A DNA stretch of 64,000 nt from Domibacillus iocasae (GCF_001750285.1 NZ_MAMP01000020.1:307374-371373); one strand, 5' to 3'. Counted from the stretch's first letter, positions 37,392-44,722 are shown. Made by a program: numbers and translations. Notes: generated by a model not told the origin, from the letters alone.

Positions 37392-38043
37392 CTTCTTTCC
37401 CTCCCTGTATGATCTGTGAAATGGTTTCACTTTCAATAGGCCTGTTTTGCGCTTCGTTATAGTCAAACAGCGTATGAAGATAACGGATTAATTCAAGATC
37501 TGTTACCTCTTCAGCTGTAAGTTCCAACTCTAAAAGAGAGGTGACAATTTCATCTTTCTTCTCTTCCAGTTCCAGCATCGTTTCGTATCGGATCTCTGGC
37601 GTATCTTCCTTCATTTGCTCACAGAAAATGACGTAGCGCTGACGCTGCATAATGTCCTGACTGATTTCAATCTCTTTGGCGTACTCAATATAACTTTCCT
37701 GCAGCTGTCGTTTATACGGATTTTTGGTTAAAAAATGTGTCCTCTCCTGCTCTGTAATATAGCTTTTCAGATCAACTGGCATGGAGACATTCGTAAGCTG
37801 GACCGGGTATGTGAGGGTCATTAAAAAACCTTCAAACAACTCAAAAAGTTCATTGCACTCCGCGTTGCTTGTCAGTTCCAGATTTATGGCTGACACTTTC
37901 AAGCATTGGACCATTTTGTTGTCTGGCGTGATTAGCTTTCCTTGCTCGATCTCCTTGACCGGAATCAATTGCTGAACGGATTTCAGTGCTTTCTCCTGCT
38001 GTTTTGCTTCTTTCGCCTTTGTCTTGCGACTGATCCACTTCAT
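37366..38043 (-). CDS. TrsD-like conjugation protein
   Basis: 225 aa, hydrophilic. The centre 'LIPVKEIEQGKLITPDNKMVQCLKVSAINLELTSNAE', together with 'ELFELFEGFLMTLTYPVQLTNVSMPVDLKSYI', resembles the small N-terminal domain of VirB4 proteins. In pSK41-type trs systems it is a separate protein, TrsD, encoded just before TrsE (VirB4), the same place as here. The split VirB4 N-domain/ATPase layout supports a trs-like ancestry. Confidence 0.75.
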   Translation of the reverse strand: MKWISRKTKAKEAKQQEKALKSVQQLIPVKEIEQGKLITPDNKMVQCLKVSAINLELTSNAECNELFELFEGFLMTLTYPVQLTNVSMPVDLKSYITEQERTHFLTKNPYKRQLQESYIEYAKEIEISQDIMQRQRYVIFCEQMKEDTPEIRYETMLELEEKKDEIVTSLLELELTAEEVTDLELIRYLHTLFDYNEAQNRPIESETISQIIQGGKEDVQTTRNN

Positions 38044-38353
38044 TCACATAACCTTCTTTCCTGTATTGAAATAATCGTTGCTGGGTCATAAACTTTAGTT
38101 TCCACTGAAGATGCTTATACAATGGAACGTTTTCTCTGATGGGATGTGTGCCCATAAGAATCCACGGCAGACCAAGTGAAATCGCAATGAACGTTACTTT
38201 GTTTGAAAAGCTAAAAGGTGTGTGCTGCAAAATCATAAAATCCAGTGCGATAATCGGCAGGAACGCGACATGCTGCCATCCTGAAATGCCCGGAATCCAT
38301 TCGAATTTTTTATCATAGTTTTTCGGAATGAAGAATTGCTTTTTCTCCTTCAC
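37850..38353 (-). CDS. PrgI/TrsC-like membrane protein with long out-of-frame tail
   Basis: 167 aa from GTG 38353 (MKEKKQFFIPKNYDKKFEW), with AGGAGTTGA upstream. Two hydrophobic segments (residues ~25-75) and 'PLYKHLQWKLKFMTQQRLFQYRKEG' match the PrgI/TrsC family of conjugation inner-membrane proteins (~120 aa). The last ~65 residues are very polar and low-complexity-like because the frame continues 194 bases into the TrsD-like gene in another frame; that tail is probably an overlap by-product or a lost stop codon. Confidence 0.72.
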   Translation of the reverse strand: MKEKKQFFIPKNYDKKFEWIPGISGWQHVAFLPIIALDFMILQHTPFSFSNKVTFIAISLGLPWILMGTHPIRENVPLYKHLQWKLKFMTQQRLFQYRKEGYVNEVDQSQDKGERSKTAGESTEIRSAIDSGQGDRARKANHARQQNGPMLESVSHKSGTDKQRGVQ

Positions 38354-38378
38354 AATCTCAACTCCTGTTCTTATAAAG

Positions 38379-38408
38379 AAAGCACCCTCTGGAATCAAAG
38401 AGTGCTTT
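38379..38408 (-). terminator. Hairpin between pilin-like and PrgI-like genes
   Basis: AAAGCAC (38379-38385) pairs with GTGCTTT (38402-38408), with a small inner helix. In the minus direction it lies between virB2-like and prgI-like genes and is followed by CTTTAT. It may attenuate transcription so that the pilin-like gene is expressed above the rest. Confidence 0.5.
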
Positions 38409-38419
38409 TCTTGTCGTAA

Positions 38420-38743
38420 TTAAATCAAACCGTCCAGCCATCCAAGTAACGGCTGCAATACAAGCAAAATCAAGTAAGCAACAATTGCAATATAAGCTGT
38501 GCTCTTGTGTTTGCTTTTCTTATGTTCGTCACCAGCCACAATGTACATCAAGAAGGAGAACCCAATTACAACCAGCGCAATCTTTGGAGCCACTTTCAAT
38601 ATTTCCGCAAACAAGCCATCAGATATTTTGTTCACATAAGAAGATGGAGCTGTGGCGCTTGCTGATGTTGGAATTAGAACGAGCAGTGTAACGATAGTGG
38701 CTATATAAAATTTAGCGAACAAAGCCTTCGTATCTTGTTTCAT
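38420..38743 (-). CDS. VirB2/TrbC-like small membrane protein
   Basis: 107 aa from ATG 38743 (MKQDTKALFAKFYIA), with AAGGAGAGG upstream. It has a cleavable signal peptide (~10-33, ending SASATA), then two hydrophobic helices (~52-70 and ~84-104) separated by a short charged loop 'GDEHKKSKHKST'. This is the VirB2/TrbC prepilin or TrsH-type organisation. First gene of the minus-strand transfer operon; the repeated promoter/operator motif lies ~35 bp upstream. Confidence 0.75.
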   Translation of the reverse strand: MKQDTKALFAKFYIATIVTLLVLIPTSASATAPSSYVNKISDGLFAEILKVAPKIALVVIGFSFLMYIVAGDEHKKSKHKSTAYIAIVAYLILLVLQPLLGWLDGLI

Positions 38744-38777
38744 GCGCAAACCTCTCCTTGTTTTCTTTTTATATTCT

Positions 38778-38810
38778 AAAAATCAAAATACAGTATATTA
38801 GATTAAAATT
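38778..38810 (-). promoter_or_regulatory. Repeated motif copy A (upstream of virB2-like gene)
   Basis: On the minus strand reads TTAATCTAATATACTGTATT plus flanks. The 33-base block is identical at 32 positions to copy B (39061-39093). TATACT within it can serve as a -10 box. Confidence 0.7.
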
Positions 38811-38827
38811 TAACTAAAGAAAATTTT

Positions 38828-38992
38828 TTATCCTTGCACGTGGGACTGAAGTGAATCTTTCTCCATTTCATCTAAAAAACTTTCTATAGCCAGAATCACT
38901 ACTTCCTTTATATCAACATCTTCCTTCGCACAATAAATCTTAATACGCCTTCTCAACTTCATTGGCACATCTACATTCAGACGAACAATCAC
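38828..38992 (-). CDS. 54-aa ribbon-helix-helix protein
   Basis: Frame from GTG 38992 to TAA 38828, product MIVRLNVDVPMKLRRRIKIYCAKEDVDIKE..AIESFLDEMEK. It has the ribbon-helix-helix shape of ParG/CopG regulators: strand VIVRLNV, first helix KLRRRIKIYCAKE, second helix DIKEVVILAIESFL. GGAGAG sits eight bases before the start; GTG 39016 would add eight residues. Each side has a copy of the repeated motif, so it is a good candidate for the regulator binding it. It may control the transfer operon or partition the element. Confidence 0.75.
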   Translation of the reverse strand: MIVRLNVDVPMKLRRRIKIYCAKEDVDIKEVVILAIESFLDEMEKDSLQSHVQG

Positions 38993-39060
38993 CTTCTTCT
39001 CCTCCAAAAATGTCCACCACCTTTCTAGATTTGATTATTCATTCAAACTTTCACTACTTC

Positions 39061-39093
39061 AAAAATCAATATACAGTATATTAGATTAAAATT
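39061..39093 (-). promoter_or_regulatory. Repeated motif copy B (upstream of the 54-aa RHH gene)
   Basis: Minus-strand TTAATCTAATATACTGTATA, 19/20 identical to copy A, 69 bp before the RHH start. Within it ATACAGTAT is a short palindrome. Confidence 0.7.
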
Positions 39094-39232
39094 AAATAGG
39101 GGAAATTAACCATTTTAAAATTAACGATGAAGTTCTTTAAAATCGTTGAGTGACCCTAAATTATCTGAAGGATTACTTAGGGCCATATCTAAAGCTAATT
39201 TTTTTGATTGTCTTTCTTACCTAACACAATCT

Positions 39233-39526
39233 TTAGTTGAAGACGAATTTACATTTTAAATGCGGAATCTCTTTATTATATTCTAGCAAGCATGCCTTCA
39301 TAATTCTTGCATCAGATGATAAGTTCAATTCCAATTCAGACCACCCAACAAGTATCAGCTCCTCTGGCATCACATTCGGATCTAATATACAGTCCCAAAA
39401 AGCATCCCAATTTCCTCCGTAATATTCAGGGAAATCAAGCTTTTTTTTAAGGAGATGGTGTAACTCTTTTACTATTTTTATGTTATTTATGTCTATGGAA
39501 ACAACAGACTTTCTCTGTTCTTTAAT
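39233..39526 (-). CDS. Barstar-family protein with ATT start
   Basis: 97 aa, missed by ordinary start-codon rules. The frame opens only at ATT 39526, which overlaps the stop of the upstream RHH gene (TATTAA) and has GGAGG eight bases before it. The product reads KEQRKSVVSIDINNI, then 'LHHLLKKKLDFPEYYGGNWDAFWDCI', the barstar signature (YYGxNWDAFWDxI), and 'LILVGWSELELNLSSDARIM'. Barstar-family proteins are inhibitors of barnase-like RNases. No barnase-like toxin is encoded nearby, so this may be an immunity gene or have been recruited for regulation. Transcribed and probably translated in coupling with the RHH gene. Confidence 0.75.
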   Translation of the reverse strand: MKEQRKSVVSIDINNIKIVKELHHLLKKKLDFPEYYGGNWDAFWDCILDPNVMPEELILVGWSELELNLSSDARIMKACLLEYNKEIPHLKCKFVFN

Positions 39527-40169
39527 AAAATCTACCTCCTGGAGTCATGAATTGCTTATACAAACATAAAGAAGTATAAAAATGCTCTCGAATATTTTCT
39601 TCTTCTGCCCTCTCTTTGATCATTTCCCCAATATAAGCCGGTACATTTGTGAAGAAAGTGACCATTTCTTCACTTTCATATGAAGGTAGTTGCTCAGAAG
39701 GCCCTCGCAAAATAGAATATGATACCAGCGCATTCAAAGGAATATAATGCTTTTCACTGTATTCCATCATCTTTTTTTTTAAGGTTTTATTCACTTGAAC
39801 CATTAACTTCTTAGGTTCAACATCTTTTTCCGTGCCTCTATTCACTATATTTTCAAAGTGATTCGATACAATGTATCCGATCAATCGATTCTTTTTCATA
39901 CTATAATCTTCAGCCAACTGATTGATCTGGTTTATCAGGTTTTCATTTACCGTTAAAACGAAATGCTCACGCTCAAGCGTGATTGTATCTTCAAGATCAG
40001 TAATTTCTGATTTTGACGGCGGGTTCTTGAGCAGTTTTGTTAATTCAAACAATATAACACCAGCCATCGAAACCCCCAAATTTTTAGCTGCTGCTTCAAT
40101 TTTTTCTCTTGCACCGACAGATAATCGAATGCTTAATTTTATGGTTTTTCCTTTATTTAATTTTGGCAT
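39522..40169 (-). CDS. Protein with four ribbon-helix-helix-like repeats
   Basis: 215 aa. Four segments share strand-helix-helix layout: ~10-48 (IKLSIRLSVGAREKIEAAAKN...), ~68-110 (HFVLTVNENLINQINQLAED...), ~120-155 (KLMVQVNKTLKKKMMEYSEKH...), and ~167-207 (VTFFTNVPAYIGEMIKERAEE...). Each begins with an alternating strand and a helix containing a Gly- or Asn-type turn, as in CopG/Arc-type DNA binders, but four in tandem is unusual; the last is the most diverged. It is divergent from the plus-strand relaxosome genes across the putative oriT, so it could bind that region. Start ATG follows AAGAAGGGG. Confidence 0.65.
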   Translation of the reverse strand: MPKLNKGKTIKLSIRLSVGAREKIEAAAKNLGVSMAGVILFELTKLLKNPPSKSEITDLEDTITLEREHFVLTVNENLINQINQLAEDYSMKKNRLIGYIVSNHFENIVNRGTEKDVEPKKLMVQVNKTLKKKMMEYSEKHYIPLNALVSYSILRGPSEQLPSYESEEMVTFFTNVPAYIGEMIKERAEEENIREHFYTSLCLYKQFMTPGGRFY

Positions 40170-40214
40170 TTTGTCAGCCCCTTCTTCAATCTATTATACT
40201 TCACTGAGATTAAA

Positions 40215-40375
40215 ATCTAAACCAGGCCCTGCAGCAAAAATCGCGCAGCAAGGGTCAAAGCCCTCCGCAAGCGACCCCCTCCCCGCAAACCGAATGCAAG
40301 GCATTGGGTAGGGGTGGCGGAGATAAATCCCCTAGCTAGGGGATTAAAAGCCATGCTGCGCATGGGCTGAAACAG
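40215..40375. other. Candidate oriT: GC-rich structured intergenic region
   Basis: Between divergent relaxosome-type genes lies a stretch much richer in GC than its surroundings, with several potential hairpins. These are CCCTGC...GCAAGGG (from 40227), AATGC-AAG-GCATT (40293-40305), CCCCTCCCC against GGGGTGGCGG, a perfect 20-bp palindrome centred on CTAG (40326-40345), and AGCCATG...CATGGGCT (40349-40368). It has no open frame with a start. Position and structure fit an origin of transfer; the nick site cannot be located by eye. Confidence 0.6.
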
Positions 40376-40388
40376 ATACCTCCTATTT

Positions 40389-40422
40389 TTGACCAGCTAT
40401 ACTTAATCTGTTATACTGTATT
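40389..40422 (+). promoter_or_regulatory. Promoter with repeated motif copy D
   Basis: TTGACC (40389-40394), a 17-base spacer, TATACT (40412-40417). The spacer and -10 lie inside TTAATCTGTTATACTGTATT (40403-40422), 18/20 identical to the motif consensus. It drives the 161-aa gene and probably relaxase and virD4. Confidence 0.75.
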
Positions 40423-40503
40423 ATGAAAGCTATTAGAGTGCTAGCATCTCTTTTTAATGAAAAATGGAGCACTTTATTATGATGGCTTTAAAGGAGGAAC
40501 AAA

Positions 40504-40989
40504 ATGGCCAGGAAGCAGCAAAAAAACATTCGAATTGATCAAGGAGTCCTTTCAGAATTCGAGAAAATTGCCAACCGAAAAAAGCAGCATCATAACGCTG
40601 AAATTGAAGAATTAATGAAGCAGTACATTGCTAGAGATGGCCAGCTGTTGTTTGATGATTTATATGCTCCACGAATCGCTCACAGTGTAAAACAGGCTGT
40701 CGACGACCAGGTTAATCGGCTGGCAAAAATGATTTACAAAACTCAGGTTGAGTCGACGGCTGCTTTATATGCTACTCCTGTTTTTCATAATCAAATTGTA
40801 AAAGGCGTTGAAGATGTTCTGGAGATGTTTTTGGATGCACGGATCTTAAATCAAAATCGCATTCGAATTAGTGATCAATACTCAATTTCGTCTAACGGAA
40901 AACAAGCTGTAAAGAACTTACGAAAAATGGCCCTCACCGATCATCAGGAGCAAAAGAAAGACAGGTCAAATGATCAAATGAGCGTGTAA
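40504..40989 (+). CDS. Relaxosome accessory protein, RHH-like N-terminus
   Basis: 161 aa. 'MARKQQKNIRIDQGVLSEFEKIANRKKQHHNAEIEELMKQYI' gives a strand and two helices like a ribbon-helix-helix domain. The rest is helical ('SVKQAVDDQVNRLAKMIYKTQVES'), then a basic tail. Placed between the candidate oriT and the relaxase with AAAGGAGG upstream, so it is most likely an oriT-binding auxiliary protein. No closer family recognised. Confidence 0.65.
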   Translation: MARKQQKNIRIDQGVLSEFEKIANRKKQHHNAEIEELMKQYIARDGQLLFDDLYAPRIAHSVKQAVDDQVNRLAKMIYKTQVESTAALYATPVFHNQIVKGVEDVLEMFLDARILNQNRIRISDQYSISSNGKQAVKNLRKMALTDHQEQKKDRSNDQMSV

Positions 40990-41003
40990 ATCCATCTAAT
41001 TTT

Positions 41004-41023
41004 TTAAGCTAATATGCAGTAAA
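41004..41023 (+). promoter_or_regulatory. Weak motif copy E upstream of relaxase
   Basis: TTAAGCTAATATGCAGTAAA matches the consensus at 15 of 20 positions, directly before the relaxase ribosome site. Could be a degenerate copy. Confidence 0.4.
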
Positions 41024-41037
41024 AGGAGTGATTTCGA

Positions 41038-41703
41038 ATTGGTGCATATGCCTCTCACAAGTATATTAAGTCGTTTGAAGATGCACGGTCTCACATTCGA
41101 TATATTGGATTTAGAGAACGGGAGGATCGTTTTGAATCACTTGGACTTTTTTCTGAGCACCATGATGCTGCCGATGCCGAGAAATTTATCGATTCTTTAA
41201 AAGAAAAACGTTTTTCGCATCCAGACGTTCCACATATTCATACCGTTTTGTTTTCAATGTCCGGAGATGAGTGGACGAGATCCGGGTTCGAGCCTGGAGA
41301 TTATCAAGAAATGATACGGAACGTGATGAAAGAGTGGGAAATTCAAAAAGCGTACAGGCTTCAATGGGTCGCAGCTGAACATCGTAATCCTGATCATCCC
41401 CATTGTCATGTGGCCATTCGTGCCTCTTACCATGATCGGGATGGAGTTGAACACAGGCTCAAGATTTCAAATGAAGATCGGACCTTTTTTCGCGAACAAT
41501 TTCAATTCACAAAAGAGCGAATACGTCCTTTCGATCCTCCTCCCCGTGAATTATCGTATCAGTACGAACGAGGGCCCAGCCTGGTCATTGATACTTCTTT
41601 TATTGACAATTTTTTCTACCAAATTAACAGGGAGCTGGAGCATGAGGAATGGGAGCATGAGCAGGCCCGTAAAAAAGCACAAACTCAAGAAAGGACGCGA
41701 TAA
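41038..41703 (+). CDS. Conjugative relaxase with ATT start codon
   Basis: 221 aa if translation begins at ATT 41038, with AAAGGAG nine bases upstream. The frame has no ATG, GTG or TTG before 41248, yet the conserved N-terminus (IGAYASHKYIKSFEDARSHIRYIGFRERED) lies upstream of that point, so ATT must be the start or an upstream start has been lost. The three-His metal motif is 'NPDHPHCHVAIRAS' (~residues 118-131). The candidate catalytic Tyr is in 'HKYI' or 'RYIGF'. It should nick oriT and pilot the DNA strand. It is much smaller than pSK41 Nes or ICEBs1 NicK, consisting of the nuclease domain alone. virD4 follows two bases after its stop. Confidence 0.82.
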   Translation: MGAYASHKYIKSFEDARSHIRYIGFREREDRFESLGLFSEHHDAADAEKFIDSLKEKRFSHPDVPHIHTVLFSMSGDEWTRSGFEPGDYQEMIRNVMKEWEIQKAYRLQWVAAEHRNPDHPHCHVAIRASYHDRDGVEHRLKISNEDRTFFREQFQFTKERIRPFDPPPRELSYQYERGPSLVIDTSFIDNFFYQINRELEHEEWEHEQARKKAQTQERTR

Positions 41704-41705
41704 CC

Positions 41706-43595
41706 ATGACAGACGTTAAAGAAAGCTTGAAACGTTCACTGCTTATCACTGCAATAGCCGTAGTTGCTGCCGAATACATCAGTGCAGCAGCACTAAATGA
41801 TTTTTCTTTATTCAAGAATTATCAATTCAACTTATTTTATGAGGCGTTTCAAACCAACTTTTTTCACCCCGTCCAGACATTATCAGAAGCCTTTTCAAAT
41901 GACTTGTTCATTCAAATACAGCCGTTTCTCGTAATCGGAACACTTTTCTTATTTGGAAGAACCTTTTTTCAGAAAAAGAATCAGTATGAAGAAGCATCAC
42001 AGTACGGTGCATATGGAACCTCACGCTGGGCAAAGGATTCAGAGATTTTTAAAACAAACTCGATCACGACAAAATTTCATGGGGATGGAACCATTTTAGG
42101 CATATACAAGCGCAAGCCAATTATTCAGCATGATCAAAGTCACTTAAACCGTAATGTTCTTCTTGTTGGTGGTTCTGGTGCCGGAAAAACACGATCTGTC
42201 ATCATCCCGAACATTTTGAACAATACGAGCAAGTCCATTATCGCAGTCGATCCTAAAGCCGAACTTTATGAAAAAACATCACAGGCCAAGCGTGAGCAAG
42301 GTTATGAAGTGAGACTGATTAACTTTAAAAACCGCGATGTTTCCGACCGGTACAACCTATTCGAGTACATTCGAAAGGATTCAGACGCGTTCAAAATTGC
42401 AGATACGCTGGTGAATAATGCTGGCGAGGGATCAAGGCTGAAAAAGGATTTTTGGAATCAGGCTCAAACTTCTGTTCTTCAGGCGCTGATTTTATATGTT
42501 AAATATGCTCTTCCTTCACAGCAGCAGCACATGGGAAGTGTAATGGCTGTCGGACAGCTGCCAGAAGAAAAATTAAAAGAGGCATTTCATGCGTTTGATT
42601 CAAATCACGTTGTTCGAAAAGCTTATCAAACCGCCGTTGATAAATTAAAAGAAAAAACAATGGGCGATGTCTTTGTTACGCTTATGCAGACACTCAATCC
42701 GTGGCAGTATGAAGATGTTTGTCAATTTACCGCAGCTAATGATTTTCTGTTTGAAGATCTAGGAAAGAAGAAAATGATTGTTTATATTATTATGCCCATT
42801 GCCGATAATGAATTTCGCCCGTTGATTACATCGTTTTTCACTCAAATGTTTTCCGAATTGTATCGGCTGGCGGACCAGCATTACGGAAGACTGCCAAATA
42901 GTGTGTTACTGCAGCTTGATGAATTTGCGAATATCGGAAAGGTGCCGAACTTTGAAGAGCGGCTTTCCACAACACGAAGCCTTGGTATTGAAGTGACGAT
43001 TGTGTTGCAGGACACCAGTCAGCTAGAGAGAGTATATGGAAAAGAAATTGCCAAAGAGGTTATGAACAACTGTGACATTCGCTTGCTGTTAAAAGCCGGT
43101 GAACATGAAACAGCCAAGTACTTTAGCCAGTTAGCCGGAAAAACGACCATTCGTGTTAAAAACCAATCCAACTCAAGCAGCCGTACCTCTTCATCAAAAA
43201 GTGAATCTGCACAGTACATGGGCCGTGACTTAATTACAGCTGATGAAATTACCCGTCTGAATAAAGACGAAGCCCTACTGTTTTTATCCGGTCAATATCC
43301 GATGCGGATCGAAAAAGCTTGGTTTGACCGTTTTAAGCACTTTAAAGGCATGCTGAGCCAGGAAGTCTCCAGAGAAGACTACCCTGTGGCTGACCGAAGT
43401 GATTATTCCGTATTTTGCTTGAACGATGAGAGTTCCACTGCTGATTCTCCATACATTATTGATGATTTAAACTTGGAAGAAACGGAGCAGGATCACTTAG
43501 AAGAGGAATTAGAAATTGAGCAGCGTGATTCGAATACAAAGCAAACTAAGAATCAAGGAGAACTAGAGGATCTTATGGATGAATTCAAATTTTAA
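41706..43595 (+). CDS. virD4: VirD4/TraG-type coupling protein
   Basis: 629 aa. Two N-terminal membrane helices (~10-30 and ~75-93). Walker A is in 'LVGGSGAGKTRSVIIPNIL' (~residues 154-172), and Walker B in 'SVLLQLDEFANIGKVPNFEERLSTTRSLGIE' read across ~400-430, with the VirD4 hallmark ARN/TRS..G.. and 'IVLQDTSQLERVYG'. The C-terminus is acidic. It recruits the relaxase-DNA complex to the type IV channel. ICEBs1 and Tn916 use FtsK/TcpA-type couplers instead, so the mating machinery here is from a different lineage than the integrase would suggest. Confidence 0.93.
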   Translation: MTDVKESLKRSLLITAIAVVAAEYISAAALNDFSLFKNYQFNLFYEAFQTNFFHPVQTLSEAFSNDLFIQIQPFLVIGTLFLFGRTFFQKKNQYEEASQYGAYGTSRWAKDSEIFKTNSITTKFHGDGTILGIYKRKPIIQHDQSHLNRNVLLVGGSGAGKTRSVIIPNILNNTSKSIIAVDPKAELYEKTSQAKREQGYEVRLINFKNRDVSDRYNLFEYIRKDSDAFKIADTLVNNAGEGSRLKKDFWNQAQTSVLQALILYVKYALPSQQQHMGSVMAVGQLPEEKLKEAFHAFDSNHVVRKAYQTAVDKLKEKTMGDVFVTLMQTLNPWQYEDVCQFTAANDFLFEDLGKKKMIVYIIMPIADNEFRPLITSFFTQMFSELYRLADQHYGRLPNSVLLQLDEFANIGKVPNFEERLSTTRSLGIEVTIVLQDTSQLERVYGKEIAKEVMNNCDIRLLLKAGEHETAKYFSQLAGKTTIRVKNQSNSSSRTSSSKSESAQYMGRDLITADEITRLNKDEALLFLSGQYPMRIEKAWFDRFKHFKGMLSQEVSREDYPVADRSDYSVFCLNDESSTADSPYIIDDLNLEETEQDHLEEELEIEQRDSNTKQTKNQGELEDLMDEFKF

Positions 43596-43615
43596 TTAAT
43601 CTAATATGCTGTATT
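43596..43615 (+). promoter_or_regulatory. Repeated motif copy C upstream of virB6
   Basis: TTAATCTAATATGCTGTATT matches the consensus at 19 of 20 positions and begins directly after the virD4 stop codon. Confidence 0.65.
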
Positions 43616-43640
43616 AAGAAAAACGAACGGAGGATACTAC

Positions 43641-44489
43641 ATGAATGCCTTTAAAAGCCCCATCGAATGGCTCAAAGAAATGATTCAAGAGCTGGTGAAA
43701 GATTTTGCGAATATGGCTTTTGACTGGATCGGGATTTTCATGCTTGGTCCAACGGATCTGTCCAAATATCCAAAAGTCGCAACTGTTTATGATTTTGTAT
43801 TTTCGCTGGCCACATCGCTGTGTATCGTATTTGTCGCCTGGTCACTGATCGGAATTATGTTCAACCACCTTGCTGGCGTACAAAGCCGCAGCGTAGCAGA
43901 AGTTGTTTCCAAGTCTATTCTGGCCTTTATCCTTGCCGCAACTGCCCCATGGCTCTTAAATGAAGTTTTGTTAAAGCTCAACAATAGCATCGTCCAATTC
44001 TTTTTAGACAAAGGGTTAGATACAAAAACACTTGAAAAGTTCGCCTTAATTCCGCCTACGGCTAACTTATCCATTTTTCTCGGCGCTCTGATCATCGTCA
44101 TTCTGTTTGTTTTGCTCGGGATGCAATATATCCAACGACTTGGTGAGTTCATTGTATTGCTCGTCACGTCCCCTATTGCCGCACAAAGCATCGTAACCGA
44201 GAACTTTGATATATGGTCCGTCTGGTGGAGAGAAGCCATAAGCGTCGTGTTCTCGCAAGCATTTCAAGTGGCTCTTTTGTGGATGATCCTGAATATGATT
44301 ACCGGAACCGAACAACTGCAGGATTACATGATGGCCATTGGGTTGATGATTATCCTGCTAAAAGGCCCAAAATACATCCGTCAGTTTCTCTACTCCTCCG
44401 GGACTGGTAAAGTGGCTGTAGGAGTTGCCGGAGGGGCTGGAAAGATGGCTATATACAAATATGCAGCTGCAAGGATTGCAAGTAAATAA
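43641..44489 (+). CDS. virB6: VirB6/TrsL-like polytopic conjugation protein
   Basis: 282 aa with about six membrane helices (for example 'SLCIVFVAWSLIGIMFNHL', 'LSIFLGALIIVILFVLLGMQYI', 'QALLWMILNMITG'-like segments) and a conserved polar turn 'VTSPIAAQSIVTENFDIWSVWWREAISVVFSQAFQ'. This arrangement is that of TrsL/VirB6 channel proteins. Strong AACGGAGG site before the ATG. Last gene of the plus-strand transfer operon, followed by a long palindrome. Confidence 0.83.
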   Translation: MNAFKSPIEWLKEMIQELVKDFANMAFDWIGIFMLGPTDLSKYPKVATVYDFVFSLATSLCIVFVAWSLIGIMFNHLAGVQSRSVAEVVSKSILAFILAATAPWLLNEVLLKLNNSIVQFFLDKGLDTKTLEKFALIPPTANLSIFLGALIIVILFVLLGMQYIQRLGEFIVLLVTSPIAAQSIVTENFDIWSVWWREAISVVFSQAFQVALLWMILNMITGTEQLQDYMMAIGLMIILLKGPKYIRQFLYSSGTGKVAVGVAGGAGKMAIYKYAAARIASK

Positions 44490-44517
44490 ACCTTACAAAT
44501 ATTCCTCTGAATTAAGT

Positions 44518-44569
44518 CTATAAATTAAATTGCACCGTCCAATATTGGACGGTGCAATTTAATTTATAG
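44518..44569. repeat. 52-bp perfect palindrome
   Basis: All 26 base pairs match from CTATAAATTAAATTG... at 44518 to its exact complement ending at 44569, centred between 44543 and 44544. It sits between convergent units (virB6 on plus, the SEC-C gene on minus). It could be a bidirectional terminator, though no clear T run follows, or a protein- or replication-associated cruciform. Confidence 0.92.
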
Positions 44570-44722
44570 GTAGAAATTCACAATCCCCAATAATTTACTT
44601 AAACATAATTTAGTTAAAGGAGCTGACTCACCAGTTTCTAAAGAAGAGAATATGTCCTCTATCATTTCCTCGTAGATATAACCTTTATTTTGCCTTCAAA
44701 CTTAAATCTTTTAAATGATTCT

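Noticed and set aside
39233..40169. RHH-barstar pair as a toxin-antitoxin system
   Set aside because: No barnase-like or other RNase toxin frame is visible beside it; the RHH protein has no toxin features.
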